Shown in pieces: positions 35,695-44,138 of a DNA stretch of 44,330 bases. The notes below the pieces were generated by a model. That model saw only the letters and a program-made list of their open reading frames with translations, was not told the DNA's origin and did not search any database. Origin of the DNA: Comamonadaceae bacterium (lineage in GTDB: Bacteria > Pseudomonadota > Gammaproteobacteria > Burkholderiales > Burkholderiaceae_C). Made by a program: the position numbers and the translations under genes. The stretch covers positions 1 through 44,330 of the forward strand of contig CANGDZ010000025.1 in the NCBI GenBank assembly GCA_947452785.1, read 5' to 3'. The first letter of the stretch is position 1. Every line of letters starts with the position of its first letter.

Positions 35695-36918
35695 TCACAG
35701 GGCTTTCAACCAACTGCGTCGAATGAAAAACTGCACCATTACGGCGACAACGCCATTGAGCAACAACGCCTCGCTCACGCCAAGCAGGTGCACGGCAAGC
35801 CCTGTAACCAAACTGCCCAAAGCCATCCCGCCGCGCATGGCGAGCATGAACATGCTGACACTCTGACCGCGAATACGCTCGGGCGCATGGGTTTGCAAAA
35901 GACCATTGGCCGAGGCATTGCTGGCCGTCATGGCCACACCGGCCAACACCAGCAAGGCCGGCAAACCCCAAGCCCAAGGGTTGAGAGCGGCAAGCATGAC
36001 GATGACACCGTAACTGATGGCAAAACCGGCACTGATGAAGCGTCGGTCACTGTTGGGATCCACCGCGAGCAAGCCTGAACCGCCAATCAGTCCCCCCACA
36101 CCAAACGCCCCCAGCGCCGTACTGAACTGCCCTGCACCGCCATGAAAAACATCTTTCACCAGCAAAGGACAAAAGGTGATGAGTGGGGCGCACAGCGAAG
36201 CGGTCACAAACACGGTTTGCAAGGCACCGCGTAATTGGGGCTCGTGAATCACCTCACGCACACTGGCCCAAAGAGCGGCGCCATCCCAACGGCTCGACTC
36301 GGACTCGGCGACCGCACTCATCTTTCGCGGCAAGATCCACACGGCCACCAAAATGAAGGGCACATAAGACAAAGCGCTGACCGCAAACGCGCCCACAATA
36401 CCCACACCGGCCATCAACACCCCAGCCAGTGCAGGCCCCAGAATGCGCGACAAATTGAACTGCGTGGAGTTCAGCGCAATCCCCGTGGCAATTTGGTCAC
36501 GCTCGACAATACTTGGCACGATCGACTGAAACGATGGCATCGAAAGTGCATCAGTCACACCCACCACCAAGGACAACACAATCACCACCCAAGGCTGGGC
36601 GGAGCCGTTCAGCAACAGCACCACCAACACCATGGGGCAAAGCATCTGGATTGATTGAAAAAAAGCAATGACGCGCCTTCGATCTGATCGATCTGCCAGA
36701 GCACCCCCGACTAAGGTGAGTAGCAGCACTGGCGCACCAAGGGCAAACGCATCCAACCCCAGCAGAAATGGAGATGCGCCTAAACTGAGCAACAACCACG
36801 GCTGCGCCATCTGCTGCGCCCAAGTGCCAATGTTGGCCAGCAGGCTGGCAAACCAAAACGTACCAAACCGCCGCGTGCGAAGCAACGCAAGAGATTGTCG
36901 AATGTGAATGGTTCGCAT
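35695..36918 (-). CDS. MFS transporter (DHA3/EntS-like)
   Basis: This 407-aa membrane protein has about 12 hydrophobic segments and the conserved loop GGALADRSDRRRVIAFFQSIQ. The N-terminus FGTFWFASLLANIGTWAQQMAQPW is typical of the DHA3-type exporters. The open frame extends to 37251 inside hrpA, but ATG 36918 begins the first helix region and is the likely start. It is 3 bp from the convergent cls stop and 41 bp after the hrpA stop on the same strand. Substrate is unknown. Confidence 0.86.
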   Translation of the reverse strand: MRTIHIRQSLALLRTRRFGTFWFASLLANIGTWAQQMAQPWLLLSLGASPFLLGLDAFALGAPVLLLTLVGGALADRSDRRRVIAFFQSIQMLCPMVLVVLLLNGSAQPWVVIVLSLVVGVTDALSMPSFQSIVPSIVERDQIATGIALNSTQFNLSRILGPALAGVLMAGVGIVGAFAVSALSYVPFILVAVWILPRKMSAVAESESSRWDGAALWASVREVIHEPQLRGALQTVFVTASLCAPLITFCPLLVKDVFHGGAGQFSTALGAFGVGGLIGGSGLLAVDPNSDRRFISAGFAISYGVIVMLAALNPWAWGLPALLVLAGVAMTASNASANGLLQTHAPERIRGQSVSMFMLAMRGGMALGSLVTGLAVHLLGVSEALLLNGVVAVMVQFFIRRSWLKAL

Positions 36919-36959
36919 AGAAACAGAAACTGTACTCCTTCGCAGTGCATCATTCGCCG

Positions 36960-39900
36960 TCAATAATTCAACTGCCCCCAAGCCTTCTCCAGCCTTTTGA
37001 TGCTGACGGGCTGCGGGGTGCGCAATTCTTGCGCGAAAAAGCTCACGCGCAGTTCTTCCAGTAGCCAGCGAAACTCCAGCATGCGGGCGTCTTGCGCGCC
37101 TTTGCGCTCGGCCACCAGACGCCAGTAGCGTTGCTCTTGTGGCTTGAGTTCTGCCAGTCGCAAGGCGTCGCGGGCGGGGTCGGCGCGGTATTTGTCCAGC
37201 CGCAGGGTGATGGCTTTGAGGTAGCGGGCGTAATGCTGCAACTGCGGCCAAGGGGTGGCAGGCATGAAGTTTTTTAGCACCAGGCGTTGCAGTTGCTGGC
37301 TGCAGTCTGCGGTGACGTCTGGCGCGTTTTTGGTGTCCTTGATCTTGCGAGTGGCGGCGCCAAACTCAAGCAAGATGGTGCCTGCCAGACGGGCAACTTC
37401 GTTGGCAATCAGGGTCAGGCGCCCCCGGCCCTCGTCGATCCGGCGCTTGAAAGTGATCTCGTCGTTGGGCAACGGGTCGAGCAAGAAGGCTCGGTCCAGC
37501 GCCACGTCGATGATCTGGGTTTTCAGCTCATCGGCCGTGCCCAGCGGCATGTAGGCCACCGCCATTTTTTGCAGGTCAGGGATGTTTTTCTCAAGGTATT
37601 TGAGCGCGTCTTTGATCTGCAACGCAAACAGACGGCGCAGGCCGGCGCGGTTTTTGGTGGCGGCCACTTCGGGTTCGTCAAACACCTCTATCGTGACGGC
37701 GTCGCCCATGTCCACCACCGCGGGGAAGCCGATCAGGGTCTGGCCGCCTTTGCTGATTTCCATCAGCTCGGGGAGTTCACCGAAGGTCCAGGTGGTGTAT
37801 TTCTGGGGGGTGATCGCGGTGGGTTTGGCTTCGATTTTTGAAGAATTCTGTACTCGGGGGAAATTGAGGTCAGAGCCCGAGTTTCGTTGCGAAAAATCGG
37901 GATCTGACCCAAATTTTTTGGCGATTACCCCATTTGATTTGGGATTCTCCACCGATTCAGTCTTAGCCACTCTCAGCTGCGCCAGCGCCTGAAACGCACC
38001 ACGGGCTTTGGCCCCCAGGTCGCCTTTCAAGGCGCCGAGGTTGCGGCCCATGCCCATTTGGCGGCCGTGTTCGTCGACCACGCACAGGTTCATGAACAAA
38101 TGCGGGCTGAGCATTTCGTGTTTGAAATCAGTGCGCTTGATGTCCAGGCTGGTTTCGTCGCGGGCTTTTTTTAGCAGCACATCGGTCAATGAGCCGCTGC
38201 CAAACAACTCAGGCACCGACAACTCAGCGGCGATGCGCGCGGCCGATTCGGGCAACGGCACAAAGCGTGTGCGCGGGCGCTGCGGCAGGCTTTTCAGCAG
38301 GGCCTGAATTTTGTCTTTGAGCAGGCCGGGTACCAGCCATTCACAGCGGTCTTCGCTCACTTGGTTCAGCACAAACAGCGGCACGGTCACGGTCACACCG
38401 TCGCGCGCGTCGCCCGGTTCGTGCAAGTAGATGGCGCTGCAATCGGTGCCACCCAGTCGAATCTGTTTGGGGAAGGCTTGCGTGGTGATGCCTGCGGCCT
38501 CGTGGCGCATCAGCTCTTCGCGACTGAGCATCAGCAGGTGCGGCTGCCGGACGCTCTCGGCACGGTACCAGTTCTCCAGCAAACGGCCGCTGCACACATC
38601 AGCGGGGATTTGTTGGTCGTAAAAGGCGTAAATCAGCTCGTCGTCCACCAGCACGTCTTGCCGACGCGACTTGTGCTCAAGCTCTTCGACCTTGGCGATC
38701 ATCTTGTGGTTGCCAGCCAAAAACGGCAACTTGGTTTCCCACTGATTGCCCACCAGCGCTTCGCGAATGAAAATGTCGCGCGCGCCGTGCAAGTCCACCC
38801 GGCTGTAGGGCGTGCGCCGGCCGTTGTAGACCACCAGGCCATACAGCGTGGCGCGCTCCAGGGCGACGACTTCGGCCGATTTCTTTTCCCAATGCGGGTC
38901 GAGCAGCTGTTTCTTTAACAGGTGCGCGCCCACCTGTTCCAGCCAAGTCGGCTCAATGGCGGCAATGCCCCGGCCAAACAGGCGCGTGGTTTCCACCAGC
39001 TCAGCTACCACGATCCAGCGGCCCGGTTTTTTACTCAGGTGCGCACCGGGGTGTTTGTGAAACTTGATGCCGCGCGCGCCCAAATAGGCTTCTTCGTCCT
39101 CCAGTTTGTAGCCCACGTTGCCCAACAATCCAGACAGCATGGACAGGTGCAACTGCTCATAAGTGGCGGGCTGCGTATTGATGCGCCAGCGGTGCTCGGT
39201 CACCACCGTGAGCAGCTGGGTGTGGGTGTCGCGCCATTCGCGCACGCGGCGAATGTTGATGAAGTTTTGCCGCAGCAGTTGCTCGTATTGGCGGTTACTC
39301 AGCTTGTGCGTTGCGTCATGGCCGCCACGAGCGTCATTAATCCATTTCCAAAGCCTGAGGTAGCCGCTGAATTCGCTTTTGTCGTCGTCAAACTTGGCGT
39401 GCTGCTGGTCGGCCTGGGCTTGCGCCTCCATGGGGCGGTCGCGCACGTCTTGCACCGACATGGCGCTGGCGATGATCAGCACTTCGTCCAGCGCGTTGCG
39501 GTGGCGCGCTTCCAAAATCATGCGACCCACACGCGGGTCCAGAGGCAATCGCGACAGCTCTTGGCCAATTTGCGTCAGCTCGTTGGCCTCGTCCACCGCG
39601 CCCAGCTCGGCCAGCAGCTGGTAGCCGTCTGTGATGGCGCGACTCGACGGTTCTTCAATGAACGGAAAGTCTTCGACTACACCCAGGTGCAGCGACTTCA
39701 TACGCAAGATCACGCCCGCCAATGACGAACGCAAAATTTCCGGGTCGGTAAAGCGCGGGCGACCGGTAAAGTCTTTTTCGTCATACAGGCGTATGCAAAT
39801 GCCGTCAGCCACCCGGCCGCAGCGGCCCGCCCGCTGGTTGGCCGCAGCTTGGCTGATGGGCTCGACCATCAGCTGCTCGACCTTGCTACGCAGGCTGTAG

Positions 39901-40916
39901 CGCTTGACGCGTGCGGTTCCGGCGTCTATCACGTAGCGGATGCCAGGCACAGTAAGCGAGGTTTCGGCCACGTTGGTGGCCAGCACAATGCGCCGACCGG
40001 TGTGGCCGTCAAAAATGCGGTCTTGCTCGGCTTGCGACAGGCGGGCAAACAGCGGCAGCACTTCGGCGTTGCGGGTCCAAGCGTTGTGCGATAGGTGTTT
40101 GCGCAAGTGGTCAGCGGCTTCGCGGATTTCGCGCTCGCCGGGTAAGAACACCAAAATATCGCCCCCTGCCCCTCCTGCCCAGAGTTCATCCACCCCGTCT
40201 GCAATGGCAGCGTTCAAGTCGTAGTCACGGGACTCTTCAAACGGGCGCCAACGCATCTCGACCGGAAAGGTCCGGCCAGAGACCATGATCACCGGGGCCG
40301 GGCCATTTTTGGAAGCAAAGTGCCGTGCAAAGCGGTCGGCGTCGATGGTGGCCGAGGTGACGACGATCTTTAGGTCAGGCCTGCGCGGCAAGATCTGGCG
40401 CAGGTAACCCAGCAAAAAGTCAATGTTCAGGCTGCGTTCGTGCGCCTCGTCGATGATGATGGTGTCATAGGCCTGCAGCAGCGGGTCGTTCTGCGTCTCG
40501 GCCAGCAAAATGCCGTCGGTCATCAGCTTGACCGAGGTGTCCTTGCTCAAACGGTCCTGGAACCGCACCTTAAAACCCACCACATCACCCAGTGTGGTCT
40601 TGAGCTCTTCGGCGATACGCTTGGCCACAGAGCTGGCGGCAATGCGCCGCGGCTGGGTGTGTCCAATCAATCGGCCTTTTTCGCCAGGCTTGGCGTTGAT
40701 CTTGCCGCGCCCCAGCGCCAGGGCGATCTTGGGCAGCTGCGTGGTCTTGCCCGAACCGGTCTCGCCGCAGACAATGATGACCTGGTTCTGGGTCAGCGCA
40801 TCCATGATCTCCTGGCGTTTGCCAGAGACAGGAAGGCTTTCAGGGAATTCAATAACCAAGGTCTGAGAGGGATGGGAGGGATGGGGCGAAGTCACGAGGC
40901 TATTATCCCACGGCAC
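36960..40916 (-). CDS. hrpA: ATP-dependent RNA helicase HrpA
   Basis: This 1318-aa DEAH-box RNA helicase has Walker A GETGSGKTTQ at residues 51-60, the DEAH box in IIIDEAHERSLN, the SAT motif in VVTSATIDADRF and motif VI QRAGRCGR. The C-terminal half contains the HrpA-specific DUF3418 region. The start is GTG at 40916; an internal GTG at 40895 is possible, since the first residues precede the conserved region. Around residues 1000-1020 the protein carries GSDPDFSQRNSGSDLNFP. This is encoded by a REP-like palindrome at 37861-37916, which is translated in frame and lies between conserved regions, so the helicase core should be unaffected. Confidence 0.96.
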   Translation of the reverse strand: MPWDNSLVTSPHPSHPSQTLVIEFPESLPVSGKRQEIMDALTQNQVIIVCGETGSGKTTQLPKIALALGRGKINAKPGEKGRLIGHTQPRRIAASSVAKRIAEELKTTLGDVVGFKVRFQDRLSKDTSVKLMTDGILLAETQNDPLLQAYDTIIIDEAHERSLNIDFLLGYLRQILPRRPDLKIVVTSATIDADRFARHFASKNGPAPVIMVSGRTFPVEMRWRPFEESRDYDLNAAIADGVDELWAGGAGGDILVFLPGEREIREAADHLRKHLSHNAWTRNAEVLPLFARLSQAEQDRIFDGHTGRRIVLATNVAETSLTVPGIRYVIDAGTARVKRYSLRSKVEQLMVEPISQAAANQRAGRCGRVADGICIRLYDEKDFTGRPRFTDPEILRSSLAGVILRMKSLHLGVVEDFPFIEEPSSRAITDGYQLLAELGAVDEANELTQIGQELSRLPLDPRVGRMILEARHRNALDEVLIIASAMSVQDVRDRPMEAQAQADQQHAKFDDDKSEFSGYLRLWKWINDARGGHDATHKLSNRQYEQLLRQNFINIRRVREWRDTHTQLLTVVTEHRWRINTQPATYEQLHLSMLSGLLGNVGYKLEDEEAYLGARGIKFHKHPGAHLSKKPGRWIVVAELVETTRLFGRGIAAIEPTWLEQVGAHLLKKQLLDPHWEKKSAEVVALERATLYGLVVYNGRRTPYSRVDLHGARDIFIREALVGNQWETKLPFLAGNHKMIAKVEELEHKSRRQDVLVDDELIYAFYDQQIPADVCSGRLLENWYRAESVRQPHLLMLSREELMRHEAAGITTQAFPKQIRLGGTDCSAIYLHEPGDARDGVTVTVPLFVLNQVSEDRCEWLVPGLLKDKIQALLKSLPQRPRTRFVPLPESAARIAAELSVPELFGSGSLTDVLLKKARDETSLDIKRTDFKHEMLSPHLFMNLCVVDEHGRQMGMGRNLGALKGDLGAKARGAFQALAQLRVAKTESVENPKSNGVIAKKFGSDPDFSQRNSGSDLNFPRVQNSSKIEAKPTAITPQKYTTWTFGELPELMEISKGGQTLIGFPAVVDMGDAVTIEVFDEPEVAATKNRAGLRRLFALQIKDALKYLEKNIPDLQKMAVAYMPLGTADELKTQIIDVALDRAFLLDPLPNDEITFKRRIDEGRGRLTLIANEVARLAGTILLEFGAATRKIKDTKNAPDVTADCSQQLQRLVLKNFMPATPWPQLQHYARYLKAITLRLDKYRADPARDALRLAELKPQEQRYWRLVAERKGAQDARMLEFRWLLEELRVSFFAQELRTPQPVSIKRLEKAWGQLNY
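37861..37916. repeat. REP-like palindrome translated inside hrpA
   Basis: AAATTGAGGTCAGAGCCCGA (37861-37880) and the reverse complement of 37897-37916, AAATTTGGGTCAGATCCCGA, match at 17 of 20 positions. The loop contains a smaller TTTCG-TTG-CGAAA hairpin. A further repeat pairs ACTCGGG (37852-37858) with CCCGAGT (37876-37882). The GTCAGA/TCTGAC arms are like REP elements linked to RAYT transposases. The frame of hrpA stays open across it. Confidence 0.75.
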
Positions 40917-40919
40917 GTA

Positions 40920-40946
40920 TTCACGTGCTACACTTATTCATGTGAA
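40920..40946. promoter_or_regulatory. Candidate VapB operator
   Basis: TTCACGTG and CATGTGAA are inverse copies with 7 of 8 matches, 11 bp apart. The repeat is 21 bp before vapB and 3 bp from the divergent hrpA start, suiting autoregulation by the antitoxin complex. Confidence 0.5.
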
Positions 40947-40967
40947 CTTTCTACCCGGAGATGCATC

Positions 40968-41228
40968 ATGACCAATTTGACCATTGCACTCGACGAAAAT
41001 CTCGTAAAACAGGCCCGGATCAAAGCGATCCAAGAAGGAACTTCGTTGAGTGCTAAGGTACGTGAATTGCTGTCGCTTTATGTCCGGCAAGACATGCCGA
41101 CAGCGCCTGTCGTGATCCCCAAATTGCCCACCGGCGGCAGCGGCGGTTTACAGCCTGGCATCGACCCCTACAGCAACCGTTCTATGTTCGATGCCATGGA
41201 CGCTGCTGAATACAAATTTCGGGCATGA
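40968..41228 (+). CDS. vapB: VapB-type antitoxin
   Basis: The 86-aa protein has an N-terminal ribbon-helix-helix DNA-binding part (MTNLTIALDENLVKQARIKA; SLSAKVRELLSLYVRQ). A flexible C-terminal tail (PYSNRSMFDAMDAAEYKFRA) probably binds the toxin. CCGGAG is seven bases before the ATG at 40968; the much longer open frame upstream is not coding. It overlaps the toxin gene by four bases (ATGA), the usual arrangement for a type II toxin-antitoxin pair. Confidence 0.87.
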   Translation: MTNLTIALDENLVKQARIKAIQEGTSLSAKVRELLSLYVRQDMPTAPVVIPKLPTGGSGGLQPGIDPYSNRSMFDAMDAAEYKFRA

Positions 41229-41668
41229 CTCCCGACGTCAATCTGTTGGTCGCCGCCATGCGGGTGGATCACCCGCACCACGCCCTCGCCTTTACCCATT
41301 TGCAAGTGCAATTGCAAATTGCGTCAAAACGTCCTACGACGCCAGCCATCGTCTTATTGGGGCCCGTCGTCTCCGGCTTTATTCGTATCGTAACGAACGC
41401 GCAAATTTTCGTCCTACCCAGCTCTTTGCTGCAGGCCATGGATTTTGTAGATGCGCTACTCACATCACCTGGTGTGGTTTTTCAGGCTGCAGGCAGCCAG
41501 TGGCCTGGCTTCAGAGATTTATGTCTTCAAGCCGCTGTCACGCCCAATTTGGTTTTCAATGCGTGGATCGCTGCCTCTGCTTTGCAGTTGGGCGAGGTTG
41601 TTCACTCGTTTGACCGTGACTTCAAAAAACTCCTCCCCTCCGACAACCTCTATTTGTTAAGTCGCTAG
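41225..41668 (+). CDS. vapC: VapC-like PIN-domain toxin, altered active site
   Basis: The 147-aa PIN-domain protein has Asp4 in TPDVNLLVAA, and Asp130 and Asp132 in HSFDRDFKKL. At the place of the third catalytic acid, where relatives read PDAWLAA, it reads FNAWIAA with Asn112. The position of the usual conserved Glu also reads Ser50 (VVSGFIRI), as in some relatives. Active PIN nucleases use a cluster of four acids to bind Mg2+, so this protein may be weak, use other residues or be inactive. It overlaps vapB by four bases; argA starts 3 bp after it. Confidence 0.83.
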   Translation: MTPDVNLLVAAMRVDHPHHALAFTHLQVQLQIASKRPTTPAIVLLGPVVSGFIRIVTNAQIFVLPSSLLQAMDFVDALLTSPGVVFQAAGSQWPGFRDLCLQAAVTPNLVFNAWIAASALQLGEVVHSFDRDFKKLLPSDNLYLLSR

Positions 41669-41671
41669 CCC

Positions 41672-43018
41672 ATGTCCACTGTTTTCAATTTCACCTTCGT
41701 GCCCTGGTTCCGCTCGGTCGCGCCCTACATCCACATGCACCGGGGCAAGACCTTTGTGGTGGGCATTGCGGGCGAAGCCATTGCCGCAGGCAAGTTGCAA
41801 AACCTGGCGCAAGACTTGGCGCTGATCCAAAGCATGGGCGTAAAGATCGTCCTGGTGCACGGCTTTCGACCGCAGGTGAACGAGCAGCTGGCCGCCAAAG
41901 GCCATGCGCCGCAATACTCCCACGGCATCCGCGTGACCGACAGCGTGGCGCTGGACTGTGCCCAAGAGGCTGCGGGCCAACTGCGCTACGAGATCGAAGC
42001 CGCGTTCAGCCAGGGCCTGCCCAACACCCCCATGGCCGGCTCCACGGTACGGGTGATTTCAGGCAACTTCATCACCGCGCGACCGGTCGGCATAGTGGAC
42101 GGCGTAGACTTTCAGCACTCCGGGCTGGTGCGCAAGGTGGACGTGGACGGCATCATGCGCACGCTCGACATGGGCGCGATGGTGCTGCTCTCGCCATTTG
42201 GCTTCTCGCCCACCGGCGAGGCCTTTAATCTGACCATGGAAGAAGTGGCCACCAGCGTGGCCGCCGAGTTACAGGCCGACAAGCTGATCTTTTTGACCGA
42301 GACGCCGGGTATCCGCATCAAACCGCATGAGCCTGAAGGCGAAGACAACCCAATTGACACCGAGCTGCCACTCGCAGCGGCCAAGCAGTTGCTGGCCTCG
42401 CTGCCCAGTCCGACCCAACCGACGGACACGGCGTTTTATTTGCAGCATTGCGTCAAAGCCTGCGAAGAAGGTGTGGAGCGCTCACACATTCTGTCGTTCA
42501 GCGTCGATGGCGCTTTGCTGCTGGAGATTTATGTGCACGACGGCATTGGCACCATGGTGGTCGACGAAAAACTCGAAGAGTTGCGCGAAGCCACGGCTGA
42601 CGACGTGGGCGGCATCTTGCAGCTGATTGAGCCGTTTGAAAAAGACGGCTCCTTGGTCAAACGTGACCGCACCGAGATTGAGCGCGATGTGGACCACTAC
42701 ACCATCATCGACCACGACGGCGTGATCTTTGCCTGCGCAGCGCTCTACCCCTACCCCGAAGCCAAAACGGCCGAGATGGCGGCGCTGACCGTGTCGCCCC
42801 AGTCACAAGGCCAAGGCGATGGCGAGAAAATTTTGAAGCGTGTGGAGCAACGCGCCCGCGCCATGGGCCTGAAAAGCATCTTTGTGCTGACCACGCGCAC
42901 CATGCATTGGTTCATCAAACGCGGCTTTGTGCAGATGGAACCGGACTGGCTGCCCGAAGCGCGTAAGCGCAAATACAACTGGGACCGCAAGAGTCTGGTG
43001 CTGGTCAAAAAACTCTGA
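41672..43018 (+). CDS. argA: N-acetylglutamate synthase
   Basis: ArgA makes N-acetylglutamate from glutamate and acetyl-CoA, the first step of arginine synthesis. The 448-aa protein has an amino-acid-kinase-like domain (about residues 25-270, KTFVVGIAGEAIAAGKL; VKIVLVHGFRPQVN), which is the arginine-binding regulatory part. A C-terminal GNAT domain (about 300-448) carries the acetyl-CoA loop SPQSQGQGDGEKIL. The length and two-domain layout fit the bacterial enzyme. It starts 3 bp after vapC. Confidence 0.95.
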   Translation: MSTVFNFTFVPWFRSVAPYIHMHRGKTFVVGIAGEAIAAGKLQNLAQDLALIQSMGVKIVLVHGFRPQVNEQLAAKGHAPQYSHGIRVTDSVALDCAQEAAGQLRYEIEAAFSQGLPNTPMAGSTVRVISGNFITARPVGIVDGVDFQHSGLVRKVDVDGIMRTLDMGAMVLLSPFGFSPTGEAFNLTMEEVATSVAAELQADKLIFLTETPGIRIKPHEPEGEDNPIDTELPLAAAKQLLASLPSPTQPTDTAFYLQHCVKACEEGVERSHILSFSVDGALLLEIYVHDGIGTMVVDEKLEELREATADDVGGILQLIEPFEKDGSLVKRDRTEIERDVDHYTIIDHDGVIFACAALYPYPEAKTAEMAALTVSPQSQGQGDGEKILKRVEQRARAMGLKSIFVLTTRTMHWFIKRGFVQMEPDWLPEARKRKYNWDRKSLVLVKKL

Positions 43019-43045
43019 TGCGCCCTGGCGCAAAGCACCCGGACG

Positions 43046-43072
43046 TGAGACCCGCAGCGAACGCGGGTCTCA
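43046..43072. terminator. Bidirectional hairpin between argA and ohr
   Basis: TGAGACCCGC and GCGGGTCTCA form a perfect 10-bp stem with a 7-base loop between the convergent argA and ohr genes. The stem is not followed by a T-run on either strand. Confidence 0.6.
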
Positions 43073-43081
43073 GTTCATCAT

Positions 43082-43501
43082 TCAAGCGAGCTTGATTTCG
43101 ACAGGGATGTTGCCCCGTGTGGCATTGGAATAAGGGCAGACCAGATGCGCAGCGTCCACCAAAGCCTGCGCTTGCTCAGTGGGCATGCCTGGCAAGTGAA
43201 CAGTCAAACGCGCGGCAATGCCGTAAGCACCTGGAGTAGGACCCAGATCGACTTGGGCATCCACCGCCACTTCGGCCGGCAAACTGACTTTGGTGCGCGC
43301 CGCCACCGCTTTGAGTGCGCCGATGAAGCAAGCCGAATAGCCTGCGGCAAACAACTGCTCGGGGTTGGTGCCATCGCCCGCTGAGCCGGGTGGCGTGTGG
43401 CGCACGCTCAGGCGGCCATCGTCCGAACGCGATTCGCCGTCGCGCCCTCCGGTGGTGTGAACTCGGGCGGTATAGAGAACTTTTTCAAGCGTGGTGGTCA
43501 T
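43082..43501 (-). CDS. ohr: Organic hydroperoxide resistance protein Ohr
   Basis: This 139-aa thiol peroxidase of the OsmC/Ohr family reduces organic hydroperoxides. The two redox cysteines are Cys58 (GYSACFIGALKAVA) and Cys122 (HLVCPYSNATRGN), and the conserved active-site Arg precedes them (VRHTPPGSAG region). The start at ATG 43501 lies within the last codons of ohrR. It forms an operon with the regulator and is convergent with argA. Confidence 0.94.
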   Translation of the reverse strand: MTTTLEKVLYTARVHTTGGRDGESRSDDGRLSVRHTPPGSAGDGTNPEQLFAAGYSACFIGALKAVAARTKVSLPAEVAVDAQVDLGPTPGAYGIAARLTVHLPGMPTEQAQALVDAAHLVCPYSNATRGNIPVEIKLA

Positions 43502-43979
43502 GATCATCTTTCATGGGAGTGGAGGAAAGGGGTGCGCGCAATTGGTCTCGCAGTCGCTGAATGCGCTGCGTCAATTCTGAAATTTCGGACACATCACAGG
43601 CCACAGACTCGATCAGGCAAGCGGGTATGCGAGCCGCAGGTTGTTTGAGTTTTTTTCCATCGGAGGTCAAGCTCACCAACACACGGCGCTCGTCTTGTGC
43701 ATCTCGCTGGCGAGTCACCAGCGCAGCGCCTTCCAAGCGCTTAAGCAAGGGGGTGAGCGTGCCGGAGTCCAGCGCCAGCTTGGCGCCCAAATCCGATACG
43801 GCTTGCTGATCGGTTTCCCACAAGGCCAACATCACCAGGTATTGCGGGTAGGTCAAGCCCAATTCGCCAAGCATGGGCTTGTACAGCTTGGTCATGGCCA
43901 GTGACGTGGAATACAGGGCAAAACACAACTGGTGATCCAGTCGTTGTAAGTTGGCCAAGGCCAATACTTTTCTTTTCAT
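43485..43979 (-). CDS. ohrR: MarR-family regulator OhrR
   Basis: OhrR represses ohr until a peroxide oxidises its sensor Cys. The 164-aa protein from ATG 43979 has the sensor at Cys19 (DHQLCFALYST), the family's Tyr in STSLAMTKLYKPML, and the winged helix (LGAKLALDSGTLTPLLKRLE; DERRVLVSLTSDGKKL). I chose ATG 43979 because AGGATGAGC lies upstream and the tandem operators are just before an alternative ATG at 44045, which would leave no room for a leader. It ends 17 bases inside ohr. Confidence 0.9.
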   Translation of the reverse strand: MKRKVLALANLQRLDHQLCFALYSTSLAMTKLYKPMLGELGLTYPQYLVMLALWETDQQAVSDLGAKLALDSGTLTPLLKRLEGAALVTRQRDAQDERRVLVSLTSDGKKLKQPAARIPACLIESVACDVSEISELTQRIQRLRDQLRAPLSSTPMKDDHDHHA

Positions 43980-44048
43980 GGTCAGCTCATCCTTGAAATG
44001 CCAGAGGGCTTTTGAAAGCACATTGCTTTGAAATATTTCATCCATTTA

Positions 44049-44077
44049 AATTGTACACAATTCGATTGCGTACAATT
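44049..44077. promoter_or_regulatory. Tandem OhrR operators
   Basis: AATTGTACACAATT (44049-44062) is a 6-bp-arm palindrome around AC. GATTGCGTACAATT (44064-44077) is a second, less perfect copy one base away. The AATTGT motif matches known OhrR sites, and the pair lies just upstream of ohrR where its promoter should be. Confidence 0.65.
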
Positions 44078-44090
44078 TAATAAGTCTAAA

Positions 44091-44113
44091 AAAGGCCGTT
44101 TTAAACGGCCTTT
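44091..44113 (-). terminator. Intrinsic terminator after dsbB
   Basis: AAAGGCCGTTT and AAACGGCCTTT form an 11-bp stem. On the minus strand the hairpin is followed by T residues (AAAAAA on the plus strand at 44089-44094), so it ends dsbB transcription before the ohrR operators. Confidence 0.75.
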
Positions 44114-44138
44114 ACAAATACAGCACCCTGGCTACAGA

